Made by a program: the position numbers and the translations under genes. This document shows positions 38,985 through 52,342 of a stretch of DNA of 64,000 bases, piece by piece. The stretch covers positions 393,464 through 457,463 of the forward strand of contig VXAA01003334.1 in assembly GCA_013399115.1 (NCBI GenBank), read 5' to 3'. The DNA is from Anseranas semipalmata (taxonomy: Eukaryota > Chordata > Aves > Anseriformes > Anseranatidae). Each line of letters starts with the position of its first letter. Positions within the stretch are counted from its first letter, which is position 1. The notes under the pieces were generated by a model that made no database searches, was not told the origin of the DNA, and saw only the letters and a program-made list of their open reading frames with translations.

Positions 38985-40088
38985 ATCACAGAATCATAGA
39001 ATCATGGAGTGGTTTGGGTTGGAAGAGACCTTAAAGCCCATCCAGTCCCAACCCCCCTGCTATAGGCAGGGACACCTCCCACCAGAACAGGTTGCCCAAA
39101 GCCCCATCCAACCTGGCCTTGAACACCTCCAGGGATGGGGCATCCACAGCTTCTCTGGGCAGCCCGTTCCAGTGCCTCACCACCTACCCTCACAGTGAAG
39201 AATTTCTTCCTAATGTTTAATCTAAACCTACCCTCTTTTAGTTTAAAGCCATTATCCCTTGTCCTATCACTACACTCCCTGACAATGAGTCCCTCCCCAG
39301 CTTTCCTGTAGGCCCCCTTTAAGCACTGGAAGGCCGCTATAAGGTCTCCTCAGTCTTCTCTTCTCCAGGCTGAACAACCCCAACTCTCTCAGCCTTTCTT
39401 CATAGGAGAGGTGCTCCTGCCTTCTGATCATCCTCATGGCCCTCCTCTGGACCCACTCCAACAGGTCCATGTCCTTATGTTGGGGGCCCCAGAGCTGAAC
39501 GCAGTGCTCCAGGTGGGGTCTCACAAGAGCGGAGTAGAGGGGGACAATCACCTCCCTCGACCTGCTGGTCATCATGCTTCTTTTGGTGCAGCCCAAGATA
39601 TGGTTGGCTTTCTGGGCTGCAAGCGCACACTGCTGGCTCATATTCAACTTTTCATCCACCAGAACTCCCAAGTCCTTCTCCACAGTCTCTGCTCTGCAGT
39701 CTCCGCTCGCTAACCCATTGTCTCCCAGCCTGCATTTGTGCTTGGGATTGCCCCGACCCAGGTGCAGGACCTTGCACATGGGCTGGTTGAACTTCATGAG
39801 GTTTGCATGGGCCCACTTTTCAAGCCTGTTCAGTTCCCTCTGGATGGCATCCCTTCTTTCCAGTGTGTTGACCGCACCACTCAGCTTGGTGTCATTGGCA
39901 AACTTGCTGAGGGTGCACTCAATCCCATTGTCCATTGTCACTGACAAAGATGTTAAATAATACTCGTCCCAGTACAGACTCGTGAAGGACACAACTTGTC
40001 ACTGGTCTCCTGGACATCGAGCCATTGACCGCAACTCTTTGAATGCAACCATCTAGCCAAGTCCTTATCCACCGAGTGGTCCCACTTA
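38985..40088 (-). mobile_element. CR1 LINE fragment, minus strand, partly open ORF2
   Basis: The 3' end is at 38985 (reverse complement of the octamer tail, TCACAGAATCATAGAATCAT) and similarity runs to about 40088 at the CR1 stretch CCTTATCCACCGAGTGGTCC. On the minus strand 39270-39992 is open for 240 codons with reverse transcriptase/C-terminal words ([76 protein letters not shown]). After this the frame shifts near 39350. At about 1.1 kb it is the longest CR1 here, antisense to ATP10A, and 5' truncated. Confidence 0.95.
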
Positions 40089-43000
40089 AGTAAATGGGAA
40101 CAGTAGTCTGTTATAATCAAGTAGATGTGGACTAATCAGCATACTAAGTCATATTTAGACTGGAAGTACTTTTACAGGGTGGAATCAGGCCACAAGAACA
40201 GTGAATGTATTTCTAGCATCTTTGGGGGATTATCCTGTGTGCCTTGCTTTATGCAGTATTTTGAAAAGGTTTACAAGGCTAGGAAAAGTGACTTGAAAAT
40301 TCCAGATACGCACGTGTTAAAACAGCAGATTAGTGCTCCATCCCACACACATTGCCAAAATTAGATTTCCCTGAGGGAGAAAAGAGTTTAAAAAAGATAA
40401 CCAAACAAGCAAAAGAAAATAATGTTTTTCCCCATGCAGTACCAGTATATTAAATTAAAAGCTATTTTTTTTTATATTTTACCTGAAGATTTTAGTGAAA
40501 CGAACCTTGTAAGAAGACTTGTGTTATTCAGTGCAAAACACCAACATAAGTAAAAATTTTCCATGTGAACACACCTTGAATGTTCAGCACATTTCTTTAA
40601 TGGAGGTTGAATCACTATGAAAAACTCTACATCTGTACTGTTGCATCTTTTTTTGGATAGCACCATGTTCAGAGATGACTTATGTGGAAACTGTGGACAT
40701 CTCTAGTTAAGGAGGAAGCAACTACCGTCTCTCTAACAAAGAAAACAAACGTATAGCAGCTGCGTGCAGAACGTCCTGTTGCAGAGCAGGATCCCAGTCA
40801 AACCCCTTTGGCAAACCCAGAGTCCTAGAGGACTGCTGAGTACAATTTTTCACTCTCCTGTTTGACCATGGCATTTAGTCAGCAGTCTCACACTGGGAGG
40901 TGAGGGGAAAGGATGCAAATAAAAAACTGAAAAATGATGGTTCACTTCCTGCTTAGCCAGTTTCAAGCAAGGTTACCATCTCTTTCTAGTTTCGATTGTG
41001 CAGGTGTCCAGGCCACAAATTTGATTGTCAAGAGAGATTAATTAGAAGGACAAAGAATCTGAATGACTGTAAGACAATATTTTGGATATCTCAATCTAAG
41101 CACTGGGGGCCGAGGTAGGGTAAAGAGCCCAGTTTGGAAGGGTGCTGGGTACTTGACTTTTACCATTCATGTTAGCTGTTTATGTTTTTGTGTTTAAATA
41201 TGGGTTAAAGGGGCTCAAGATGACTCTAAGTTTGAATGCCTTGACTGCGAGGGACCTCTGATCCCTGGGGTAAGCCTTCCTGCACCGGTGGAACAGTGGT
41301 AAAGCCATGTAAGGAAATGTATCATGCCAGTGCTTGTGCTGCAGCTGACCTCTAGAGAGGCAGATTTCATTGTCTGTATGGCTAGTCCGGCATCTCCTCA
41401 TTCTGCTGTTTCTCTGAAGAAGTATGAGAAAACAAGGGAGCATTTCAGGTCTATAGAGAAAACAAAATGCCGTATGGCTTTCCTGCTACAGAGAAGTAAA
41501 CATTTACACTTAAAGAAATTTAAGAAGAGGTTTTCCTGTTAAACTCATCTTTTTTTTTGTATTGGTTTGTCATGACTTTTCTGATCTCCTGGCCTAATTC
41601 AGTTTTACTAAACAAAAGTTTATTTCTGGAACTGTTTATTCCTTCACCATACTTTAGCCTCTCAGCTGGGAATGGGAAATATCTGGAATACCTGTTCTCA
41701 GAAATCAGATTTTGTAATATAATTCTGAAAACTTCTGATTTTATGGGCAAGGATCTTTGAACTGGAAACACATCATATTACACTTGTCTCTAATACCACA
41801 ATCCCAGCTGCAGTATCAATAATTAGGAAAGGATGGAAAGACTTTATTTTCCAGATCAGGAGGGTTCACAGTATTAAGCCATGTGTAACAGCAGCAATGA
41901 TGGTATGGTGTCACTTTCCTTTGGAAGCACTGAGATGGGGAAGGGGTCTGCTCTTCTGCCAGAAAATGCAGAGGAACATAATGAGGAACTCCTGCATTTA
42001 TCTTGACATCTAGGATGTGAACCTAATCCCACTTCTCTTTTCTCCATCTGCTACCCTCCAAGTCTACCTTCAGTTTTAGTACTGATAAGGCCACAGAAAG
42101 CTGTAGAAATTTGCATTAAAATGTTATTTACATGGGAAGTGGCTGGCCATGTGTCTCAAAACTGTTATTTCAAGAAATTCATGAAAATTTCCATTCATTG
42201 GCTATACTCAGGTTCATACTTTCATGCTCTGTTATGATTCTGTGGTGGTCAGAGACTTTATATATGTGTATGTGTGTGTGAGAAAGCTATGATTATCTTT
42301 TAGGTACATGACTTGAGATGATACTGTTCTCCATGCAGAACTATAGTGCTTATACTTCCATTTGGTTTTGAATTAAAAACATCAGTAGTGCATGGAGATT
42401 TATGGACAGCAGTCTAATTCAGTGTTCTCAATGACACAGTAACAGACTGTTTAATATCAAAGCAGGGAACACTTACCCTTTTGACTTCTAAGAGGAAGAG
42501 ATTTTGGTGTTTAACATACAATGTGGTTAGAAAACACATATAAGTTGTCATGAGCATTTGTGAGCCTCTACTTAACTTTTCCAAGCTTCTTTGCTTATTA
42601 TATTTTTGGCCTGACTTGACTAAGTAGCAGGTTCAAAACCGTGTCTCAGATGGTTAAGTATACTCATACACCTGTATAGCAGTGTGGCCTGTATGGCCAA
42701 GATCACAGGGATCTGACTTACAGGCTGCTGCAGTGTAACAGGAAGGGATAAAAATGACTTTGTCCTGCTCTTAATTACATGGAGGTGGGCCATGTCAGCT
42801 ATTAAGCAACAAAAAGCAAATGGGGTATCTCTTGCTGCTCTGCAAGTAGCAGCTCCAACGATCTTTGATTAAGGTTCCAGAAGAGGTGCCTTATAACAAC
42901 ATGGAAGAAAAATTAAACAAATAAACATATTTATTCATTGATGTTCTTCCTGTTGGTCTTATTCCTTACATTTGCTCTCGTTGGTTGCAGTTCCACATCT

Positions 43001-46000
43001 CATGTTTATTGAATGCTTATAACCATAAGTATTCCCATAAGGAACCAGAGGAGAAGATAGCCAGTGGGGGATGACTGTGCAAGAGTGATGGGCTCTGCTG
43101 TTCTACTGTGCTCTGATCCAGCAGGTCATATTCATGTATGTTTTAACTCCATGCTTACTGAACAAGGTATATGGAGTTAACGAAGACAAGACCAAAGGAA
43201 CTTCCTAACCATTGTGTGTGCCGAAGCATGAGGCTGGCTAGAGTGCTAAATAAGGAACTGAACCTTAATTCCTACCCATGTGATAAATGTTCATCCCCCT
43301 CAGATCGTTTCCCAGCTCTGCTGTCAAGTTTTGCAACTGTCAAGGCCATCGTGAATTTCTTTTCATAAAACCTGTGTAATCTGTTGGTATCTAAAAAAAT
43401 TACCCCTTGAATTCTTTGAGTGTGGCCTTTGCTTCTGTAGTCTTTAGCGTGTTGGTTGAAAAGGAATTTGATCAATGGAATGGATAATGGATGAGAACAG
43501 ACGGACCAGGCAGCAAAGCTCTTGCCCAAAGTGCTGCACAGCTCTCCCAGCTTCCCTTGTGTACTGTGCATGCCAGCCACAGCCCTGCTGCTCTCAGAGA
43601 GACTGTTCATCTTCCCATTCATCCCTCCAGCCTCTCAGCAGGGCTGTGGGGGACATACAGAAACAGCCAGGATGAAGAGAAGGTGCACTCTCAATGCCGT
43701 GTTTGCATTCGGAGCATTAGGAGAGCAGGCGAGGGATGATGAATGTTGTTACAAGACACAATTCCAAGCTCAGACTGCATGCCAATGTCCAGCCTGGAGA
43801 CATGTTACTTGGATGTATAACCTCACGCTAGAGACACTCATGGAAAGGCTGACAAAACTGTAACAGTGCCGATATGAATGCTGCTCTGTAATATTTGGAA
43901 TGAAACGTCTGTTTGCATTAGCACTGTTTTTTTCCTCCATGCTCTCTTTTGACTGGTAGGGACTGGAATCCCTCTGGTACTTGGGAGGTTGCTGTGTGCT
44001 ACAGATTCCCTCAAATCTTAGGAACATTTCTTAAACATAATGCCTTGCAAGGCAGAGCTGCTTTTGTCCAGATTTTCGGTCTTCAGGTTGAGACAGGCAC
44101 ATCAGGTTTTGGTGCATGTAACCACATCCAGACACTACAGCCTCTACTGTTAGGTTTTACTGCTCATAAGGAAAAGCCTTCATTACCAGCCACTCTCAGT
44201 CTTGTATTAGGACCTGGTGTTCTGGTTTTTATTTGTGAAATGATGTAAGAGAGGTGCTTGGCATTTCCCTCTTCTTGTTGAAGGGTCTTAGTCCTTCCCA
44301 TTTCTTCTGGCAGAACTTCATCCCACAAGAAGCTGGACTGGCCAACTCTCTGTGTGAGAGCAGGAGTAGGCCAGGGTATATTTGGAAACTGACCTGAGCT
44401 GTTGTGCTCCTAAATGAAAACCCCCATGCAGTGCTTCTGCCACTAATCTCTTCTAGCACTTATGAAATGCAGCAGAAAAATTGCTAGAAATATCTCCAGA
44501 AAGGGGAAAGTCCTGGCGAGTGGGGAGGGTTGCATCTTCCTACTGTCTGTGGGAATGAAGAGAAGCCTCTGGAGGAGCAGTGCAGGTCTGTGGTTGAGTT
44601 TAAGGGCTGAGCTAATGCTGAGGTTGGTTCGTACAAACTATGAACCCATTCATTTATCTCAGTGGCTGGCTTTTGGGACAGCCAGATACCGCTTTCTTAA
44701 TTGTCCAGGTCTGGATTCATCCTTCAGCCTTGACATACTCTGTTTCCTTGCGTCTCCTCAGCACTGCTGTATTCAGTGAACTGATTAGTTTACATCACTG
44801 TAATTTTCAGTGCACTGCTAAGGCTTGCCATCATCCTAAGGGACATTACATCTTGCATGTCTGTATTTTCAGCATTAACATTTTTTGGTACTGTTGTCTC
44901 ATGACTGTCTAAAAGCAGTTTCTTCAGCTGTCTCTCACAGAACTACTGAGGTCTTCATAGGCCTTACCAACAACACGTTTCTTTTCCTGCCGGCTGACTA
45001 TTGTGCTGTTCCCTCATATTATTTTCTGCAAAGGGGATAACTTTTACTTAGGTCAGCAAGAGGAAGATCAGCACCCTAATATGTATTTGGCTTGCTCAGC
45101 TGTTCGAATGTTTCTAAATACTGGACATCTCTGTTCCATTTAAATAAACAGTACTGAAAAAATCCAATTATAGTAGTAGTTGTCAGTGTGGAAAACAAAG
45201 CTATTAAATTCTGATGTACAGCTGGATCGGTTTAGTTCCTAAATAGCATAGATCAGACTGTTTCTTCCTTTTCTTGTGAATTAGTGGCACAGATAAATTC
45301 TGCCAGAGACTAATGCAGTTTAGACATTAAAACATTTCACTGTTTTAGTATATAAACAGTCTGCATGCTTTGGATACATAAAATCAATATGTAATTCCGG
45401 TTGCACATTAATAAAAGGTCAGATTAATTTTATATGGTAAGTGCAGGGTACTGCTATATAAAGCAATAATAGGATGGACCAATGCATTAGGGAGATGCAT
45501 CCTTATTGCACTTAAAAGCTTTTAAACTGGAAAGCTGTTTTTTTGGCTGAGGCAGATTCTTATATATTAAATATTTCCTCTGAGTTGTCCCTATGACTCC
45601 ATTTCTCCCTTTTTCTTTCCTCCAGACATATATGCCAAAACAAATCCCAGAGCCCTTATCCAGCAATTGTACTGCAGGGAGAAGTCTGGATAAGATCCCC
45701 ACCATAGCTAATAAACAGAATATGATAAAATGGGTAAATGTCACTGTCATCCAAAGGCATCCTGGTGTGCTCATGCAGTCCTACTGGAAGGAAGGACTGA
45801 ACATCAAACTCAGGTTTCTGCAGCAGTAAAGTAGGGCAGATGAATAAAGGAAAACATTTTAATAACTATGCATTATTAATATCACTAGCAGGCCATTAAA
45901 TCACCCATACAACACACATTTAATGAAGGGGAATATGTAGTTTGAACACTGCATAATTGTCAAACTAACTCATTTGGCAGAGCAGCATGTTTTGCTTCTT

Positions 46001-46920
46001 GAGCTCTGACAGTTTCATGAGGTTGCCAGCAGAGCTGGAAAGGTTGGCATTTCACTGTAGAGATTCAGAATGATCTCCCAGCTTCAAAGTCATGTTGGAG
46101 AGAGCTAAATTCAGTTGCCTTTTTTGTGACAGATCCCCATAGTTGCTTGATCTGTCTACCTATTGGTCTCCCACTCTGTAGGAGAGGCGTTGTAACATTG
46201 TCTTACCCTCAACACTTTGCCTTGTTAGAATATAAGCTTTTCAAAGGGTAGTATATCAACAGTCACCAGAGAGGTAAGGGACAGTCGTTTGTTTTAAACT
46301 TTAAAATTTTAAACACCTTTGCTTTAGCTTTCCATTATGTTTTCCTCTCCTGTGTACCTTTGTGTTTCCCCCAGAGACACAGCCCTATTATTATAGACCT
46401 ACGTTATTGTTTTAAATGAAACTCCTCAGGTTTAATAAGTTTCAGTAGATCATTGTTAAAGCCTACTCACAAAACCCTTTACATCTGCAATTTAAATGAA
46501 CTTTAATTTGAAATTCAGCTTTGAAAGAATCAATATTTAGCAGATTTTTGCAATCTGACTGTCTGCTTACGTATGGAAAACAAGCCTTCCTATTGCTGCA
46601 TTTAGAATAGGAATGAATTTCCCAAAGTTTAAGAAATTGGAAGGAGTAAGATTTAAGGGTAGGGTACTAAACATTTTCCTAGCAAGAAGACTCCTGAAGA
46701 AATGAAATACATTCTGTGGGATCCCTGAGTACATAAAATACCTAATATAAGTATCACTGTGTGTCCTTTTGACAAGTTTCAACTTTTCAGAAATGCTTAT
46801 GAGTTCCTAAAATGTCAGCACTTTTTCAGAGGAAGGCAGTGAACTAAGGCTACATTGGCAAAGTCAAAATGTGAAGTGAGGTATTCAAGGAAAGTCAGTT
46901 TCTTATTATTGAATTAAATC

Positions 46921-46968
46921 CCTTCTTTTTTTTTTTCTCTTTTTTTTTCTCTCTTTTTTTTTTTTTTC
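46921..46968 (+). repeat. Polypyrimidine (T/C) tract
   Basis: 48 bases of only T and C, in intron 2. Such a tract can resemble a splice acceptor tract, but the bases after it give no clear AG-bounded coding exon. Confidence 0.9.
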
Positions 46969-49708
46969 ATTTTGGTATGCCATAATATGACAGAAGAGTT
47001 AAGCAAGAAGTGGTCTTCGCTCATGTGATGTATCTTGTCCATCATTTCATTCTGCAGTAACCTTCAAGACCTGGTTTTAAAATGATATTGCCAAGAAAGA
47101 ATTCTTACCGCTAGAGTGAAGTGGATAATATTTAGTCACTGAAAGCTTCTGAATACAGGGTATAAGCAACCACAACATGGGGATATGCATGAATGTTTCT
47201 GTGCATTTGTGGCTGACAAAATAATGTATTTCTTCTTAATTTCTGTATTTCTGAAACTCTCAAACCATATGGGAAGAAATGATTGAAACCTCCGTTTCAC
47301 ATCTTTCCAGACCTTGTTATGATTTACCTGTATAAAAAGAGTTGTGTTGTACCATGATAGTCACAACAACGGTTTCCTGGGTTCCAGGCCACGCATCACT
47401 GGATGAGGCATGCCACCAGTTTCATCTTCTCATCCCCTGTGTACAGGCCTGTGTTCATTCAGTTTTTCAAACAGCATTTACCAACCATCCAGCTATTCCC
47501 TACGTTCTCCAGAGCAAAGGCAAACAGACACATTTTGTGTGTTTACTGTTTCAGGTAACTTGGATACTCTTGTCAATATGCGGGTAGTACAGTTTGGACC
47601 CCCGCTGCAGAGTGGCAATGCTGTCACACTGTGATGGTGATGTGAAATTTGAACCCAAAAGGAGGAACAGCATCAGTCTGAAAGACCAGCAGAAAACAAA
47701 ATTGGAACCCATATGAATGATGCTTACATCTGTGTTTGCTGTGTCAGAAAAGCAGGAGCAATACCTAACATTTGGAAAAGAATGAAGTTACTCATCTTTT
47801 CAGAGTCTGCAAGTGCTAAGATAGTGTGAATAGCATGGGCAGAGAGGTTTACACTGGTCCTGTTGCCTCAAAAGAAAGGGAAACAAGGATTCAGCTCCCT
47901 TTTCAGCTTCATGGAAGCCAAGTCTGCCTTTCTTGGCTCCTAAATATCATCTGTCTCTCATACTGCAGCTCTTTCACAGTTTCAGAGAATTCAAGGTTGA
48001 TTGGACTGGAGGGAATATGATCGCATGCAACCTTTGAGCATTAACGCAGGAGTAAAAACTTTTGAGTTCTGGTTGCTGTTTCTTTTTTCTTTAGAGTATT
48101 TGGATGTGTTTGACTTTGCTTAGACTTTGACATACATGGTGCATATTGGCTTTTTTCAAAATTGGCACTGACTGAAATTAGTATAAACATTCCTGGCCCT
48201 TCTTTCGACTTCTTGGTTCTCCAATGACCTTCATGTATCCTTTCAAGCACAGTTCTCTATGATGTCTTAACAACAACCAGCTTGTGCACTGAATTAAGCC
48301 CTACTTAGTAGTTAGAACTCTGCCTTAAGGGTAAGCAAGATATTTTGCCTTTCTCATGGTTTACAGGCACTCATCCTTAGAATTAGTGATGGCAATTAAA
48401 ATTTATATTCTAGCAAAAGGAGAACAGGTTGTTTAAGGGAACTATCTGACTGACATGAACATAATTTAGCCCTGGCCTTTGCCATCCAATAGTTTTGTGA
48501 AATACTCTGGGAAACTTACTTGCAGTCAGCCAACCTCTCCCAGGTTTGTACCGACCAGAAGGTCAGTTGTTCAAATCAACAGTGCACAAGCTTGGAAGAC
48601 ATGCAGCGGTACCATATGATAGATGTACATACTGTACAATATGTATGCTACAAAAGAAAAAAACCACCTCCAGCTGCTTTTTGTGAGTGACCTGATCTTG
48701 TTGAAGACTACTTGGAGACCATGAGAACACTAAATAAGTCAAGTTTTTTGGGAAACTAGGCACAAGAAAACCTCAATTCAGATTGCAGTCTGGCTAGGCA
48801 TGGAGCTTTGCATCCTCTCGAGGCCGGGGCAGCTTTAATACCTAGAAGTTCTGTAAGTGGGAAGTAAAATACTTGAAAATCTGGCACATGAGATAACTGC
48901 TGCAAAAAAGTCTGGGGAAGAGCTATTTTTGATCATATATTGACATTATATTCTGTGTCTTAATAGTGACACAGTAAATCACTGTAAGAGAAAAATTAAA
49001 GGTAGTGGTAGAGAATTTAATTTTTTTTCATGGACTTTCACCTAGAAAACAGCACAAATCACGATTCATGCACTGTAGAAGCAACACTTTAGCTTTAACT
49101 TCCTTCTAGCTGCAGCTTCCCGTAGCTGTTAATACAGTAGGATGTCATCACAGTTTATGTTTCATTTGTTGCTGAAGCGTGGGTATCAGCATAAAAAGTA
49201 ACAGAACTTTGATGACTGAAATCTTATGTTAACTTTGTGCTTCCTTACAACCACTGAAAGCAGTCGCACACAAGCAGTGTTTAACATATTTGTTCATTCA
49301 TTTACCAAAAGTATTTTCACATCAAAACAGTGTCATCAGCTGTAATATACCATGTATATCTACATTTCCGTTTCACAGGGAAGAGATTCAGCTATTTGAT
49401 TTATTAATAAGCCAAAAAGCTTTTGCAATAAATCAGAATTTAGCAGCTTTGTCCCCTTACATAAACTACTATTCTAATTGGATTTTCTCCCCTCCCAGAT
49501 ATTATCTGGTTAAAGACCATAATCACATATTTCAAGGTAATTGTAACAGAACACAAGTACACAGACGGTTTGATTTGATGATATGGGACTTTTAGTTCCT
49601 AAACTGAATCATAAATGCAAAGAATCCAGCAAACAGGAGAAAGAGCATGTTGCATCGTAGTGATATGGATGTCGGGTAGGTTTAGTCCTCTCCGATCTTG
49701 ACAAGATT

Positions 49709-49732
49709 ATTTATTTATTTATTTATTTATTT
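49709..49732 (+). repeat. (ATTT)6 microsatellite
   Basis: Six perfect ATTT units in intron 2. Confidence 0.93.
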
Positions 49733-52256
49733 TGGTAAAGTTGTTGGTTTTGCTGGTAGGAATTCACAGCAGAAAGGAAATTCAGTTGCTGTAGAAGTTA
49801 ATGCATCCGTACGGCACTGAAACCATTCTCTCTCTGCTGAGTTCAGCAGCCAAAGAAAACCATTTGATTGCGCTGTTTTTTGGTTTTAGGTGTCTCTAGG
49901 ATTCTCTCAGAGGCATTCATCAAAGATACAAAGATTTTTCTTTTCTTTTTTTAGGACCCATAAATGAAAATTTGCGCTAAATTAACTAACACTTGTAACA
50001 GTGTATATTATAACAAAAAGACCAAAATGTTTCCCTTTTCAGTCTTCGTTTCCTCCAATTTGCAAATGCAATTTAATCTACCATGGTGACTCTTCTTTAC
50101 CACAATACTTACGCAGGCAGAGAGTTTATTGTTGAAACACCTTGAGCAGTATTTGTAGGTTATTTTTCCTGTACTTTGATTTTTTTTCTGCAAAGGAACC
50201 TACCAAGGCATAAAGGAAAAGAAGATGGTGTTCTGGGGCAACAGAGCAGGCGTTACGTAGGCAGCACAGGCATTCCCAGCACAGCATGCTTCTGCGTGAC
50301 CTGGGAGAACTTCACCCTATACAAGAAGCTGATGTAAAGCCCGCTGCCAGGTAGCCTGGCTGCTGGTGTAGTGTCTCTGTAACATGAACATCGCAATGCT
50401 GGAGGCAAGGACGCAGGTGTAATGTACACGTTAAGAGCTGTGGTAACACATCTCAGATGCCTAGACCTGGCAGCTTCGTGATGTCTGTTGCAACCAGTGA
50501 TTCCTTCCGTGTGACTGCTAATGCCTCTGCCTGTCTGAAGTGAGCAGCTGAGGAATAAGGCAATGATGCAGCCTTACAGTGTCTGCCCCATTCTGCAGCC
50601 TGATGAAGGGTTAGCTGCCTCCCTAGGACTAGGTACTTCTCAGCACTCCCAGCATCAAACTTCAGTCACCTGACCAGGAGAAAATATCTAACGAGAAATA
50701 TCTAATGCGCTTAAATACCGACGGTATTTGGGGTAGAGAAGACCATCTGGATTTCTTGCTAAGGCTCAGGTGCTTGACTGCTGACTGACGTGATTTAGGG
50801 AGTCTGGTTCTCAGCATAGCAATCTTATTCTTTGCTCAAAGCTGACCTTTGTTTTTACGTCTTTTTTTTTTTCCTTGTTTACAATCTGAATTCTGCATAT
50901 AAAAGTGATTCTTTCCTCCAGTGGGCTGTAGCTGTCTCAAAGTGACAGCCCATCTTCACAGTTCTCTTACCATCTCTTGTTTCTTGAAAATACAGTAAAG
51001 GTTTCCAAAAGTGTCAGGTGTAGGTGGTTTGAATTGTCTCCTATGTACTGTAAGTTGGTCTTCCAACTGTAATTGGCAGAAATTCCCCACCACCCCCTTT
51101 TAAGGAGGACCATTGATGGTGATTCTGACATATCCTCTAGTCACTTTTATGCCTTATTTAAAATGTAGTTTCTTTCACCTCTTCTGAGTGGAGTCAATAT
51201 TTAAAAAAAAAAAAGAGAGACACCTGTGTGTTTCAGAGAAGCTGGCAATAAGACTGTCCTTTGGTTACTGATTCTCAGGCAGTTATTCCCATAAAGTGAT
51301 CTAAAAGGTAGTGGTTGGGGTCTACAGCTGCTCAGCAAAACCATTATAAAACATAACATTTGCAGTGCGATCGCTGTTGAAAGTTTAATAATATGATGAT
51401 TCATAATTGGTTCTTTCATTCAAAGAGTGTGCAAAGCAGTTTTCTAGTGGTAGTCCTCGTTGATGGAGACAAACAGCTGCCTCAGCAGCACCAGGACTGG
51501 GCATCTCTCATTTCACTGCGTAGTTTGTTTAGTCTGGCAAAGAGTCTGGCAAAGAAGGAAGAATCTTTATTTTTATTTAACAAAATCAAATAATTATGCT
51601 ATGATAGGATGTTTTTCCTCAGGCACAAGGTGGTGCCTACAGGTAAACATATGTGCAGTCAGCAGAAATACCAGCTTCAGACTAATGAGGTAGAGAAACA
51701 AGAAGATTTTTAAGAGTTAATTAGGAAAAAGTTATTCTGCTATATGTGTCTAATTTACTGTAGTAGATTAATTTATCTTTGTTGTCGTAAAGTGATTAAG
51801 AAATCTAGCTAATATTTCAAAAGCTCGTGTTAGCTTTTTCAGAACTGACAATTTATTGACTTACATTGTCCTAGATTTGCAGTAGCTTCACTGAACATAA
51901 TGTATAGTGATACTTTTGAGTATTTTGAGCCTTCCCAGATAAACTTGCTTTTTCCACTCCAGACCAAATTCATTTGACTTCTGGGTTTGGCTTCTTGTAT
52001 CTAATTCCTTTAGAAACTCATATTCTTTCACTTGCAGAACAAAAAAAGTCATCTTTGTAAGGGAGATTTTGCAAGGCACCTCCAGAAATTTGGTGCTCAG
52101 GTCCCTTTGATTTTCAGTGCCAGTGGACAGTGTCATTCATCTGATTGACTTTGAAAAAAATGGACGTTAATATATTATGAAAACTACCTAAGAAAGTGAT
52201 TCTGGCTATAATTTGCAAGTCTTTGCACTAAGTAATTAATATTTTTATTATTCCAG

Positions 52257-52342
52257 GACTCAGAATTTGACCCCTTGAAGTTCACCAGTGTCATTGAATG
52301 CGAGAAGCCAAACAACGACTTAAGTAGGTTTCGAGGTTACAT
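52257..52342 (+). CDS. ATP10A: ATP10A exon 3: actuator domain, [11 protein letters not shown] segment
   Basis: An 86-nt exon flanked by TTATTCCAG and AT|GTGAGT. It enters in phase 0 and leaves with two bases of a codon that exon 4 completes as isoleucine. It encodes [20 protein letters not shown] followed by DLSRFRGY. The C-E-x-P-N segment is a strongly conserved P4-ATPase A-domain stretch and matches ATP10A nearly residue for residue. It follows directly on exon 2 in the protein with no missing residues (FLEL/DSEFDPL against FSEL/VSEFNPL in human, from memory). Confidence 0.96.

Larger units (their letters stand above)
31812..52256 (+). other. ATP10A: Intron 2 of ATP10A (20.4 kb)
   Basis: A phase-0 intron with donor GTAAGT and acceptor TTATTCCAG. 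It contains a plus-strand CR1 (33499-34417), a minus-strand CR1 (38985-40088), an (AAAAG)n microsatellite, a polypyrimidine tract, a 21-bp tandem duplication and an (ATTT)6 run. Apart from these I see only AT-rich unique sequence with short chance open frames. A possible in-frame cassette exon at 45626-45733 is described under findings. Confidence 0.9.

Noticed and set aside
39270..39992. 240-codon minus-strand ORF as a host gene
   Set aside because: It is CR1 ORF2 text inside a clear CR1 copy and runs out of frame near its 3' end.
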